From an uncultured Eubacteriales bacterium (GTDB lineage: Bacteria > Bacillota > Clostridia > Oscillospirales > CAG-382), in contig URCT01000016.1 in the NCBI GenBank assembly GCA_900546385.1, forward strand, positions 1 through 30,848: a DNA stretch of 30,848 bases, read 5' to 3'. The notes under the pieces are model-generated. The model did no database searches. It had not been told where the DNA came from and worked only from the letters and a program-made list of their open reading frames with translations. Numbering within the stretch: position 1 is the stretch's first letter; each line of letters starts with the position of its first letter. The position numbers and the translations under genes are program-made. Shown one piece after another: positions 6,292 to 15,600 of this stretch.

Positions 6292-8054
6292 GCGTGACTG
6301 TCCTTTCTTTTGCCGTGAACGGCAGAGGATTTCCGCTTTTTCCTGCGGATGAGAAGACCGATACTGAGAAAAATGACGAGTGCGAGCGGGATGAAAATCA
6401 GGCGATAGCGGTAGAAAATGCCGTACACACGCACGGCAAACACGTGCAGATATGTACCGAAGCTGACGGGAAACTTCTCCAAATCGATATAAAACGCACA
6501 AGCCGGAATACCGGCGGCATTGCAGAGCGTTGCGTCCGTTCCGAACACGCTGTCGGTCTCGGGCGCATAGCGAAGCCGGTAGATCGGTGCCAAAGAGGTG
6601 ATGCGCACGCAGTCCGGCGCGACAATTTCGCAGGTGATGTCCGTAAACGCCCAATCTTCGCCGATGGCGTCAAAGCCTTTGGGAACGCCGCCCGAAAAGG
6701 CAAGCGAAGCGCCGGCGTGGTCAAAGAAAACATCGTAGACACAGCCGCTTTCATCGACCTTTTTGGCTTGACGGAAGCTTGGCGCGGTAACCGAGCCGTA
6801 TTCGGAAAAGCCCCATTCGTTCGCCGCCGCCATTTGCGCAAGCCGCTCGGCGAGTGCCGGTTTGTTGTTGGGATGCAGATTGTTGCGGTAGGTGCGGTCG
6901 CTCCATAAGTCGGAGCTGGCGCAGAGATAGCAGTTGTCGATAAGGGACGGAATCGTGCCGCTTGCGGCGCGCACCATGCCGAAATCGGTGTATTGCCAAC
7001 CGGCATCGGGCGACGTTTCCGGTGCATCAAAGCAGGGCGGCAATTCCACGATATAAAACGGAAAATCCGTATAGGTGGATTGCGCTTTGTCGGCACGGAG
7101 CTGTTCGGCAAACGCGCGGAAGCCTTCGGCATATTCCGTGTAATAGGCCGCGTTGGCCTCTCCCTGATACCAGATAACGCCGCGGATCGGAAAGGATAAT
7201 AACGGCTCGATAAAATGCTTGTAGATAAGGCTTTTTTCGCCGTAGCCGCTTAAAACTTTCGCGTTTTTCGGCTGGACAAAGGACGCAAGCTCTCTTCCGG
7301 CAAAGCCCAAAGAAATCACACCGACGGGAATCTGCTCCGAACCGAGTTTGCAGAGACTGCTTGCAAAGCAAAGCCCGAGCGCGGACGCATTGAGCGTTTC
7401 CGGATGTGCCGCTGTTCGCCATGGTTTGGCATAGGGCGTGTAGCGGTCGAGAAGGGACACGGTTTTGTTTGCCTTTTTTTCGGCAAGCCGTAAATCTTTG
7501 CTGTCGAAGCTTAAAAGACGCGTGAGATTTTCCCATGTTCCGGTGACCGGCTTTTGTTCTTCGGGAAGCGACGCGGCGTTGTATTCGACATTGGATTGCC
7601 CGATGACAAGCCACACATCGCCGATGAGAATGTCCTCATAGGCGTAATGCCTTGCGTCGGCCGCTCCGAAAATCTCGAGCGTAAAGCTTTCCGGCGACGC
7701 GCACCGCGCGGCAAGCGTAATGCGCCAAACGCCGTCGGTGACTGTGCCGAATCCGTAAGAATCCGCAAGCCTTGCGCCGACCACGGCGCCTTCCTCCGCA
7801 CCGGTGCCCCAAAGGCAGATCGGCTCGTTTTGTTGGAAAACCATGTGATCCGAGAACACCCCGGCAACGGTAAAATCGACGGCGTTTGGTTCGGCGGCAC
7901 CTGCCGAAAGGCATAATAGCGCAAGCAAGAGAAGCGCATAAACGCCGAATGCCGCGCGAAATCTTGTTTTTCGACTTTTTTCGCCGAGAGGGCAGACCGT
8001 TAATAGACGGTCGTTTTTTCGGAACGGCCGATGGTTTGCTTGCGGCAGATGCAT
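6288..8054 (-). CDS. Membrane-anchored SGNH esterase, sialate O-acetylesterase type
   Basis: This 588-aa protein has the build of sialate/carbohydrate O-acetylesterases, which remove acetyl groups from sugars. An N-terminal hydrophobic signal or anchor lies at about 36-53 (VYALLLLALLCLSAGA). It is followed by the family's beta-domain start VFSDHMVFQQNEPICLWG (67-83) and the nucleophile block GDVWLVIGQSN (Ser-154). Next come IPVGVISLGFAGRELASF (242-259), IRGVIWYQGEAN (290-301) and the His block NLHPNNKPALAERLA (His-394). A second membrane segment (about 549-569) followed by RRKKRK suggests the catalytic part sits outside, held at the membrane. The usual Asp of the Asp-x-His-Pro motif is Asn here. 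The ATG at 8054 has GGGAG 8-10 nt ahead; the open frame upstream runs through an AT repeat and is not coding. It overlaps the LytTR gene by 4 nt. Confidence 0.88.
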   Translation of the reverse strand: MHLPQANHRPFRKNDRLLTVCPLGEKSRKTRFRAAFGVYALLLLALLCLSAGAAEPNAVDFTVAGVFSDHMVFQQNEPICLWGTGAEEGAVVGARLADSYGFGTVTDGVWRITLAARCASPESFTLEIFGAADARHYAYEDILIGDVWLVIGQSNVEYNAASLPEEQKPVTGTWENLTRLLSFDSKDLRLAEKKANKTVSLLDRYTPYAKPWRTAAHPETLNASALGLCFASSLCKLGSEQIPVGVISLGFAGRELASFVQPKNAKVLSGYGEKSLIYKHFIEPLLSFPIRGVIWYQGEANAAYYTEYAEGFRAFAEQLRADKAQSTYTDFPFYIVELPPCFDAPETSPDAGWQYTDFGMVRAASGTIPSLIDNCYLCASSDLWSDRTYRNNLHPNNKPALAERLAQMAAANEWGFSEYGSVTAPSFRQAKKVDESGCVYDVFFDHAGASLAFSGGVPKGFDAIGEDWAFTDITCEIVAPDCVRITSLAPIYRLRYAPETDSVFGTDATLCNAAGIPACAFYIDLEKFPVSFGTYLHVFAVRVYGIFYRYRLIFIPLALVIFLSIGLLIRRKKRKSSAVHGKRKDSHA

Positions 8055-8092
8055 GGCGATCTCTCCCGTTTTTACGGCGATGAAAGATCGCC
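8055..8092 (-). promoter_or_regulatory. Competing hairpins at the esterase start codon
   Basis: In the minus-strand mRNA, GGCGATCT (8092-8085) can pair with ATCGCC (8081-8076) as a small local hairpin, or with AGATCGCC (8062-8055), the bases between the GGGAG ribosome binding site and the ATG. The two pairings exclude each other, and the second would block initiation. No riboswitch class is recognised. The structure is read by eye and is unproven. Confidence 0.4.
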
Positions 8093-8100
8093 TTTTTGTT

Positions 8101-8139
<39 letters not shown>

Positions 8140-8184
8140 TCGTCGAAATCCACAAATGTTTTGTATGTTGCTATATTATTAATT

Positions 8185-8213
8185 ATTATAGCATTCAAAT
8201 GCGATAAAGTCAA
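8185..8213 (-). promoter_or_regulatory. Sigma-A promoter of the esterase-LytTR unit
   Basis: On the minus strand, -35 TTGACT (8213-8208), 17-bp spacer, -10 TATAAT (8190-8185). It predicts a 5' leader of about 125 nt containing the AT repeat and the start-codon hairpins. Confidence 0.85.
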
Positions 8214-8376
8214 TATCTCTAAATGCATTTTACATTTTCGATTCATAATATGTACGAACAACGAAATAAAGGAAAATTAAATATGAATTACACGGATAAT
8301 TGGCAAATATCATGAAAATTGCTTCGATTATCCGCAAAAACGCCGATAAAACAAAAATGTTACAAGAAAAAAACTC

Positions 8377-8405
8377 TTGACAAGCGGCGTCGGTTGTACT
8401 ATAAT
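8377..8405 (+). promoter_or_regulatory. Sigma-A promoter of the glycerol-3-phosphate operon
   Basis: Consensus -35 TTGACA (8377-8382), 17-bp spacer and -10 TATAAT (8400-8405). The transcript would start near 8412, giving a leader of about 155 nt. A second possible promoter (TTGTTT at 8476, TATAAT at 8500-8505, 18-bp spacer) lies just after the leader terminator. Confidence 0.88.
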
Positions 8406-8450
8406 AAAAAGGTCATAGTAAATAGAACGTGTTTGAGATTTTGAGTCACG

Positions 8451-8498
8451 GCGAACAAAGGAGAAGGACGCTCCTTTGTTTTGTCGCGGCTTTTTTTT
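8451..8498 (+). promoter_or_regulatory. Leader terminator (attenuator), probable GlpP target
   Basis: The leader contains ACAAAGGAG (8455-8463), a 7-nt loop and CTCCTTTGT (8471-8479). The stem is extended by GCGA/TCGC across a bulge, and a run of eight T follows at 8491-8498. This is a complete intrinsic terminator 68 nt before the first gene. In Bacillus, GlpP with glycerol-3-phosphate acts on leader terminators of glp genes. The last gene of this operon encodes GlpP, so the hairpin is most likely its target. The link is inferred from position and family knowledge. Confidence 0.75.
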
Positions 8499-8566
8499 GT
8501 ATAATTCTCTGCAAACGACTATAATATTAAGGAAGAAAAATGACAGATTCGAAAGGAAGAAAGATT

Positions 8567-9994
8567 ATGGTGGATGTTGCAATCATCGGAGGCGGTGTGG
8601 TTGGCGCGCTTACGGCACGGGAACTAACCAAGCTTTGCTTAAAGGTCTGCTTGCTCGAAAAGGAAAACGATGTCGCCATGGGTGCCTCCAAAGCCAACAG
8701 CGGCATTGTTCATGCCGGCTTTGACGCGCATCCCGGTTCGCTCAAAGCCAAATTCAACGTGGAGGGCAACCGCCTGATGAAAGGCCTTTGCCGCACGCTT
8801 GGCGTAAAGTTCCGCAACAACGGGTCGCTTGTTATCGCGTTTAACGACGAGGACATGAAAACCGTAAGGGAGTTATACGACCGCGGCGTTCAAAACGGTG
8901 TGCCGGATTTGCAGATTTTGGACAAACGTGCGGTGCATGAGATTGAGCCGGCACTTGCCGAAACGGTCGTCGGTGCGCTGTTTGCGCCGACCGGCGGCAT
9001 TGTCTGCCCCTACGGTCTCACCATTGCCGCAGCAGGCAACGCCATGGACAACGGTGCAGAGTTATGCACGAATTTTGAAGTGATTTCGATTGAAAAAGGC
9101 GACGCGTATTACACCTTAAATGCCGCCGACGGCCGTTCGGTGCAGGCGCGCTTTGTGGTCAACAGTGCCGGGCTTTTTTCGGATGCGATTGCCGCCATGG
9201 TCGGCGACACGTCGTTTCATGTGCATCCGCGTTCGGGCGAATATATGATTCTCGATAAGGCGAGCGCCGGTTTCTGCGACCGCACGATCTTCCGCACGCC
9301 GACCGCCATGGGCAAAGGAATTCTCGTTTCGCCGACGGCGGACGGCAACATTTTGCTTGGGCCGACCTCGACGGACATGACCGACAAAACCGATAAGTCC
9401 ACCACGCCCGAAGGACTTGCCCAAATCATGACGCAGGCCTTGGAGGATGCGCCGGGTGTGCCGCTTCGCAGCGTGATCACCTCGTTTACGGGCTTGCGCG
9501 CGGTCGGCGACACGGGCGATTTCATCATTCATTTCTCGGCAGATCGCTTCTTGACGCTTGGCGGCATCGAATCGCCGGGTTTGACGAGTGCGCCGGCACT
9601 GGCCAAATATGTGGTCAAGCTGTTAAAGAAAGCCGGTCTTTCGGCCGAGCGCAATCCGGCGTTCAACGGACACCGCAAGGCGTATTACAAATTTTCCGAA
9701 ATGTCACCGGCGCAAAAGAACCGCGTGATCCGCGAAAATCCCGATTACGGCACCATCGTCTGCCGCTGTGAGGGGATTACCAAAGGCGAAATCATTGACG
9801 CCATGCGTGTCAATCCGCCGGCACGCGACCTCGACGGCATCAAGCGGCGCACGCGAAGCGGCATGGGACGCTGTCAGGGCGGCTTCTGCTCGCCGGTCAT
9901 TGCCGCACTCATTGCCGAACACACCGGAATTCCGTTCGAAAAGGTCACCAAGTTCGGTGCCGGTTCGGAGTTAAATCTCGGTAAAACCAAGTAA
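8567..9994 (+). CDS. GlpA-like FAD-dependent glycerol-3-phosphate dehydrogenase with BFD-type [2Fe-2S] domain
   Basis: The 475-aa protein starts MVDVAIIGGGVVGALTAREL, an FAD-binding Rossmann motif, followed by KANSGIVHAGFDAHPGSLKA, typical of the glycerol-3-phosphate/2-hydroxyglutarate oxidase group. The C-terminal domain has four cysteines in BFD arrangement (C399, C401, C436, C441), expected to bind a [2Fe-2S] cluster and pass electrons on. With the next two genes it forms the three-part set annotated as anaerobic glycerol-3-phosphate dehydrogenase in Clostridia. An earlier in-frame ATG at 8540 also has a Shine-Dalgarno, only 4 nt away. I prefer 8567, where AAAGGAAG is 7 nt upstream and the protein starts right at the Rossmann strand, as in the family. 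GlpP encoded in the same operon supports the substrate. Confidence 0.88.
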   Translation: MVDVAIIGGGVVGALTARELTKLCLKVCLLEKENDVAMGASKANSGIVHAGFDAHPGSLKAKFNVEGNRLMKGLCRTLGVKFRNNGSLVIAFNDEDMKTVRELYDRGVQNGVPDLQILDKRAVHEIEPALAETVVGALFAPTGGIVCPYGLTIAAAGNAMDNGAELCTNFEVISIEKGDAYYTLNAADGRSVQARFVVNSAGLFSDAIAAMVGDTSFHVHPRSGEYMILDKASAGFCDRTIFRTPTAMGKGILVSPTADGNILLGPTSTDMTDKTDKSTTPEGLAQIMTQALEDAPGVPLRSVITSFTGLRAVGDTGDFIIHFSADRFLTLGGIESPGLTSAPALAKYVVKLLKKAGLSAERNPAFNGHRKAYYKFSEMSPAQKNRVIRENPDYGTIVCRCEGITKGEIIDAMRVNPPARDLDGIKRRTRSGMGRCQGGFCSPVIAALIAEHTGIPFEKVTKFGAGSELNLGKTK

Positions 9995-10026
9995 CAGACC
10001 GTTACAGGAAAGGTAGACAAGATACT

Positions 10027-11295
10027 ATGATGAAAAAAGAATTGGTCATTATCGGCGGAGGCCCGGCCGGCATGAGTGCCGCCGTCAGTGCGTATGAAGC
10101 CGGTGTGAAGGATATTCTCATTTTGGAGCGTGAAAGCCGCTTAGGCGGTATTTTGAAGCAGTGCATCCACAACGGCTTCGGCTTGCACAAGTTCGGCGAA
10201 GAGCTGACCGGCCCGGAATATGCTTATAAATATGAAAAAAAGGTGCATGAATACGGCATTCCCTATATGACCGAAACCACGGTGTTAGCCTTGTCCGAAA
10301 ACCGCGTGGTGACGGCAACCAACAGCGAAAAGGGTGTGTTTTCGATTGAAGCCGGTGCGGTCATTCTCGCCATGGGCTGCCGCGAACGTTCGCGCGGCGC
10401 GGTCAACACGGCAGGCACGCGTCCGGCCGGCGTTTATTCGGCCGGAACGGCGCAGAAATATGTCAACATCGATGGCTTCATGCCGGGTAAAACCGTTGTG
10501 ATCTTAGGCTCGGGCGATATCGGCCTTATCATGGCGCGCCGCATGACGCTCGAAGGAGCAAAGGTCAAGGCGGTATGCGAAATCCTGCCGTATTCCGGCG
10601 GCCTCAGCCGCAACATCGTGCAGTGCTTAAACGATTTTGACATTCCGCTCAAGCTCTCGCACACGATTTTGAAGATCCACGGCGAAAAGCGTGTTACCGG
10701 CGTGACGATTGCAAAAGTGGATGAAAAACGCAACCCGATTCCCGGCACAGAGGAATACATCGAGTGCGACACGGTGCTGTATTCGGTTGGCCTGATTCCG
10801 GAAAATGAGCTGACGCGCGGTGCGGGCATTGCGCTTGACCGCGTGACGAGCGGCGCGAAGGTGGACGAATTCCGCGAAACCGAGATGCCGGGCGTGTTCT
10901 CCTGCGGCAACGTGCTGCACGTGCATGACTTGGTGGACTATGTCAGCGAAGAAGCCGAGATTGCCGGAAAGGGCGCGGTACATTTTTTGCGCGGCGAGAC
11001 CGCCGAGAAGTTAGCGAAGCCCATTGCGCTGTCCGCGTCGGACGGCGTGCGCTATACCGTGCCGCAGCGCATAACCGAAAGCGGAAACGTTTCGGTGTTC
11101 TTCCGCGTGGCGGATGTGTACAAAAACGCGTATATCACGGTCAAGGACGGCGACACGGTGCTGCTTCACCGCAAAAAGACGCGCCTTGCACCGGGCGAAA
11201 TGGAACGCTTGGAACTGAAAAAAGAGTGGATCGACGGAAATACCTCCGGAAATTTGCATTTTTCTCTTGATTTTGACGGAAAAGAGGGAGTATAA
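10027..11295 (+). CDS. GlpB-like NAD(P)/FAD-dependent oxidoreductase subunit
   Basis: A 422-aa pyridine-nucleotide-disulfide-type flavoprotein. It has an FAD motif at the N-terminus (VIIGGGPAGMSAA, residues 6-18), a second dinucleotide motif VVILGSGDIGLIMARR (about 156-171) and the late FAD contact MPGVFSCGNVLHVHDLVDY. The family occurs as the partner of the GlpA-like protein, probably passing electrons from its iron-sulfur cluster to NAD(P) or another carrier. Substrate specificity cannot be read from sequence. It starts 32 nt after the upstream stop. The ATG at 10030 is an equally possible start, and AGGAAAGG lies about 13 nt ahead of 10027. The stop overlaps the next start codon as TAATG, so the two genes are translationally coupled. 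Confidence 0.87.
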   Translation: MMKKELVIIGGGPAGMSAAVSAYEAGVKDILILERESRLGGILKQCIHNGFGLHKFGEELTGPEYAYKYEKKVHEYGIPYMTETTVLALSENRVVTATNSEKGVFSIEAGAVILAMGCRERSRGAVNTAGTRPAGVYSAGTAQKYVNIDGFMPGKTVVILGSGDIGLIMARRMTLEGAKVKAVCEILPYSGGLSRNIVQCLNDFDIPLKLSHTILKIHGEKRVTGVTIAKVDEKRNPIPGTEEYIECDTVLYSVGLIPENELTRGAGIALDRVTSGAKVDEFRETEMPGVFSCGNVLHVHDLVDYVSEEAEIAGKGAVHFLRGETAEKLAKPIALSASDGVRYTVPQRITESGNVSVFFRVADVYKNAYITVKDGDTVLLHRKKTRLAPGEMERLELKKEWIDGNTSGNLHFSLDFDGKEGV

Positions 11296-11654
11296 TGGGA
11301 ACGGAAAAAAGAAACGTAATCTGCACCTGCTGTCCGATGGGCTGCCACATGGAGGTGACGCTTGAGGACGGCAAGGTGACGACGGTCGTCGGCAACACCT
11401 GCAAACGCGGCGCGGCCTATGCGGTCGATGAATGTACCAATCCCAAACGCACGCTTACCAGCACGGTCAAAACGACGGCCGGAGAAATGCTGTCGGTCAA
11501 GACGGCCGAGGCCGTTCCGTTCGGAAAACTGTTTGATGTGATGCACGCGCTTTCCGGTGTGACGGTCAAAACGCCGGTGCATATCGGCCAAGTGGTTTTG
11601 GCAGATGTCTGCGGCACGGGCGTGGACGTTGTGGCGACCAAAAATTTGGATTAG
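11295..11654 (+). CDS. DUF1667 cysteine-rich protein, third component of the glp set
   Basis: A 119-aa protein with a compact cysteine cluster near the start (C10, C12, C13 and C17 within ICTCCPMGCHMEV), then C36 (GNTCKRG) and C47 (DECTNPKR). The pattern resembles the N-terminal iron-sulfur segment of molybdopterin oxidoreductases and is typical of DUF1667 proteins. These are regularly encoded after GlpA/GlpB-like flavoproteins in Firmicutes. A role in electron transfer from glycerol-3-phosphate oxidation is likely but not established from this sequence. The start codon overlaps the previous stop by one base. Confidence 0.86.
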   Translation: MGTEKRNVICTCCPMGCHMEVTLEDGKVTTVVGNTCKRGAAYAVDECTNPKRTLTSTVKTTAGEMLSVKTAEAVPFGKLFDVMHALSGVTVKTPVHIGQVVLADVCGTGVDVVATKNLD

Positions 11655-11716
11655 CGTTTCAAAAAACAAAAGCGGCGGCCGCTTACCGATTGCCGCCTGA
11701 CAGAAAGTGGGTTTTT

Positions 11717-12262
11717 ATGGAACAGGCCGTTTTTCCGAAAAAAAGCATCATTGCCGCCGTCCGCACCGAAAATGAATGGAAAGCGGCGTTAAACAGCCGT
11801 GCCGATGTGCTGTTTTTGCTTTCGGGCACCATTTCGGCGTTGCCGGAGCTGCTAAACGAGGCGCATCTGCGGCACAAAAAGCTGTTTTTGCACTTAGATA
11901 TGATCGACGGCCTTGCCAAGGATGCGGCCGGTGTCGAATATGTGTCGCACCTTTCGCCGGACGGCATTATCAGCACGCGCGGCAATTTGATCAAATTTGC
12001 CAAAAGCTGCGGCCTTTGCACGGTTCAGCGCTTTTTCATCGTGGACGGCCGCTCGGTGGAAACGGCACTCGATACGCTTCGTCAGACAAAGCCGATGTTT
12101 GCCGAGCTGATGCCGGGACTTGTGTGCAAAACCGTCCGTACCTTTTCCGAAACCGGGCTTCCGATCATTGCCGGAGGACTCGTGACAACGCCCGAGGAGG
12201 TGCGCGATGCCTTTGAAGCAGGTGCTTATGCCGTCTCAACCTCGGCACGGCTGTTGTGGTAA
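11717..12262 (+). CDS. glpP: Glycerol-3-phosphate-responsive antiterminator GlpP
   Basis: The 181-aa protein matches GlpP along its length. Hallmarks are IIAAVRTENEWKAAL near the start, LFLHLDMIDGLAKDAAGVEY, the SPDGIISTRGNLIKFAKSCG segment, VQRFFIVDGRSVE and the ending GLPIIAGGLVTTPEEVRDAF...GAYAVSTSARLLW. GlpP binds glycerol-3-phosphate and lets RNA polymerase pass leader terminators of glp transcripts. The open frame begins at 11690, but the ATG at 11717 puts the family N-terminus in place; its ribosome binding site (AGAAAGTGGG) is weak. It lies 62 nt after the DUF1667 gene, probably in the same transcript. With the leader hairpin at 8451-8498 this suggests a feed-forward loop in which the operon makes its own activator. 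Confidence 0.93.
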   Translation: MEQAVFPKKSIIAAVRTENEWKAALNSRADVLFLLSGTISALPELLNEAHLRHKKLFLHLDMIDGLAKDAAGVEYVSHLSPDGIISTRGNLIKFAKSCGLCTVQRFFIVDGRSVETALDTLRQTKPMFAELMPGLVCKTVRTFSETGLPIIAGGLVTTPEEVRDAFEAGAYAVSTSARLLW

Positions 12263-12536
12263 ATCGTGACCCTCTTTCTTTTGCTGTACAGACAAAAACA
12301 GGCTGTTCGATGCGTGCTTTTTTGCGCCGGGCGGCCTTTTTTTGCGCATATTTCGACCGGTTGACGGCTGTCAGCCGAAATGCTGCAAGTGGTTTTGTGC
12401 GATCGTTACGAGCTTTTGCAAAAAAAGAGGTTGCTTCAATCCTTGCGTACTGGTGAAAACAACCAAATTCGGCAAAAGTCTTTGTCAGTATTGCACAAAA
12501 TGTCATTATTTGCAAGAATTAAGCCGCTATTTGTAA
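12263..12536. other. Intergenic region after glpP, no gene found
   Basis: No convincing protein gene is seen on either strand. A small hairpin GGTTGAC/GTCAGCC lies at 12359-12376. Two T-runs (12319-12324 and 12337-12343) follow GC-rich sequence but without a proper stem, so the end of the glp transcript is not clear. Confidence 0.6.
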
Positions 12537-12565
12537 TTGACATGGTGCAAGGCTTGCTTTATAAT
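12537..12565 (+). promoter_or_regulatory. Sigma-A promoter of the large secreted-protein gene
   Basis: Perfect consensus boxes: TTGACA (12537-12542), 17-bp spacer, TATAAT (12560-12565). The ATG is 47 nt downstream with an AAAAGGAG ribosome binding site. This is among the strongest promoters in the window. Confidence 0.92.
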
Positions 12566-12612
12566 TGAATTGAACATTGATTTGAACAAAAAAACAGAAA
12601 AGGAGTGTTCAC

Positions 12613-15600
12613 ATGAAAAAGATCTGCGCCATTTTGCTTTCCGCTCTCATGTTGGTTTCTCTGTGCGTGCCGGCCGGCGCGTTCGAGCTTGAAGCTGTTG
12701 AGACCGTGAAAGAAACCACTGATCCGTCAGAAGCGGACACGGCTTTGACAGCCGTCGACCCGCTGCTTCGTCCGGGTCTGAACACCGTCAACGGCAAAAC
12801 CGTTCCCGAAGATTTCGAGAGCTGGACAAAGGATAATCCTGCGATTGTCAGCTCGAAGGGTGCCACGGCTCGCAAAATCGAAAATTCTCCGGCTGATGTC
12901 AACGGTCACGCGGCAGATAAGTGCGTTGTGCTTGAACGGAAAAATATCGCTGCTGAAGCTTATCCGCAGTATGTCGTTGCCGCACGCATGGAAAAGGACA
13001 GAACCTATGCACTTGCCTTTAACCTCTACGGCGTGTTGAACACGACGGATATCTGCGCCTGGATCATGTCCAGCGACAGCAGGCAGGTTGTTGCTAACTT
13101 TGGCGAACTGTTCGGAAAAGCGATACAGGGCAACTCGTGGTATTCGTTTGAAAACAAAGCCCTTTCCTGGAACAAAGACAGCGGCAACGTTTTGCTGATT
13201 CAGCTCAAAGCACCGAAAAATGAGGCTTCCGATTACACCTGGTATTTGGACGACCTTTTTGTGATGCCGTACTACAAGATCAACTACATCGGCACGGACG
13301 GCAATATCCTTTCGACCGAGCAGGTGCTGTATGATGCCGACGGCAACGTCTTGACCGCCTACACGCCCAAAGCCGACAACTATCCCGCAGGCGTGCTCGG
13401 CTGGTCGACCGAGCGCGGCGAATCCGCTCCGATGACCGAAATCACTTTGGCAAACGAAGATATCAACCTGTATCCGGTTGTGGAACCCGATGCATATTTC
13501 ACCTATGAAAGCGATATTATCAGCGGTAAAAGCGGTACGACCTTTACCGTGACGGCCGCCGACGCCGCTTCGTGGAGCGTGGATGTCGGCACGACCGAAG
13601 CAACCTACGTTTCCGACGGCAACACGCTCACCGTGACCGCACAGGGCTATGCCGGTATCATCACCGTCTCTGCCACCGATACGAACGCCGAAGAGCATAC
13701 GCATACATTCCGTCTGTTCAGCGGCGAAAAGTGGAAGCCCGGCTTGAACACCATCACCGGTACGACCGAAGCCTTTGATTTTGAAGGCATTTCCCAAGAA
13801 GACATTTTTGCCACCGTTACGGAAAAAGACGGCACGGTTTTGACCGGTAAAATCATGAACGGTGCCGGCAATTCCTCCGGCAAATATGAGCCGCATTGGT
13901 TCTTGACCTCCAATCCGCGTGCAAACGACGTGAACAGCTCTCTCACTGCCGTTTACAGCAATTACCGTTTTTGCTATATGCGCCCGATTGCCGAGTATAA
14001 CCCGAAGATCGAAAAGGAACGCCCGGTAAACTATCAGTTTGATGTCCTTTCCTCCGGCACGCTGTATACGCTCATCAACGGTGCCGCCGGTGCGAACGTC
14101 TATTCCGACGGTCTCGGCTCCGGTTCGACCGACGCGTGGAAGCACGAAAGCATGACCGTGCTCATTGAGGGCACCAAGCACGCCACCGGCGGCGCGGCAG
14201 ACGGCATTGCCTTTATCAGCTCCGGCCCGAAGGATGGCAGTCCGTATAACGAATCCATCACCGGCAAGTACTGCTTCATGGATAACATCAGCTATATCCC
14301 GTACTACAAAGTCACCTACATCGCCCTTGACGGCGAAACGGTTGCCGCAACCGAATATGTGCTTTACGACGAACACGGCAAGCTTATGACCGAATATGTG
14401 CCAGACCTTTCCAAGGTGGACGGCGCATACGGCTATTCGCTGACCAAGGACGGCCCGCGTGTCGGCAGCGTGAAGCTTGAAAACAAGGATATCACGCTGT
14501 ATGCATCGGATGCCACCGAGCTTTTGTTCGGCAGCAAGGCGTATCCGATCGAATCCGAAACCTTCACCGTCCCGACGCCTGCCGACGCCGGTGAAGTCTC
14601 CGAAAACTTCCGTGTTTGGCTCGACCGCAGCGGCAACAAGTATCTTCCGGGCGACACCCTTTCCGGCGAAACGTTGGATGCCCTTATCGGCATGAGCTTC
14701 ACGCCGTATTATCAGGATGCGACTAAACCTGCCATGGGCTTTGCCTTCGAAGGAAAAGCAAGCGGCAATTTCAATGTCGGCAATACCGTTTCCAATAAGT
14801 TTTCCTATACGGAATTCATGGAAGACGACGGCAGAAGCATTCTTCATGCACGCGCGTACAAGTGGAATCCGACCTCCCTCAGCACGGACAGCCGCGTTTC
14901 GATTGTCGCCGCAACGCCGTTTGATGCGTTCGAATACAACATCATTTCCTATACGTACAAAATCAATACCCTGAAGGATAGCAATCTGAAGGATATCACT
15001 GCTCCTGCCAACATGAAAATCTATTATAACAACGGCAAGGGCAACGGTATCTGGTGCTCTTCGCCCGCAGCGGATGGCTGCCCGGGTGAGCATATTCCGG
15101 CAAACTCCTACTATGTAACCGTAACCGATGACTATCAGACGCTTGAAATCGACATGGGTCTTGAAGAAAACAACATCACCGGTCACGGATGGACGGCCGG
15201 CGGAAAAATCTCCGAATTGCACATTGACCCGGCGAAGATCCAACTTTCCGGTGTTCAGGATACCTATATCGACTCCTTGCGCGTGTACCGCGACGGTATT
15301 TTCACGGTCACGTATGACACCAACGCACCGGAGTATTATGAAGATTTGGTTTACGGCGAGGTCGAGCCCGATACCGGACGCGGCGTCGGCACCGGCTATC
15401 TGTTGAGCGACAAAAAACCGGTTGTGGAGGGTCATGTCTTCCGCGGCTGGGCATTAACGGCGGACGCAACGCCTGACCAAACCATCACAGAGGTGGATTT
15501 AACCGGCGACTTAACGGTATATGCCGTTTGGTCGGAAACTCCGGCCGCACCGACGACCGGCAAAACCGTTTCGATTCGCAGCGGTGCCGACGGCGTCAAC

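Noticed and set aside
8076..8097. Plus-strand hairpin GGCGAT/ATCGCC followed by T5, terminator-like
   Set aside because: No plus-strand gene precedes it; the same bases are better explained as leader structure of the minus-strand esterase mRNA.
13660..13720. Apparent short repeats within the large secreted-protein gene as a possible CRISPR or recombination site
   Set aside because: They are Thr/Asp-rich coding repeats within a continuous frame, with no regular spacing.
12727..15435. 902-codon open frame on the minus strand opposite the large secreted-protein gene
   Set aside because: It is the antisense shadow of a gene with signal peptide, consensus promoter, ribosome binding site and terminator. 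The antisense translation has no recognisable domain, and its openness follows from the codon bias of the sense gene.
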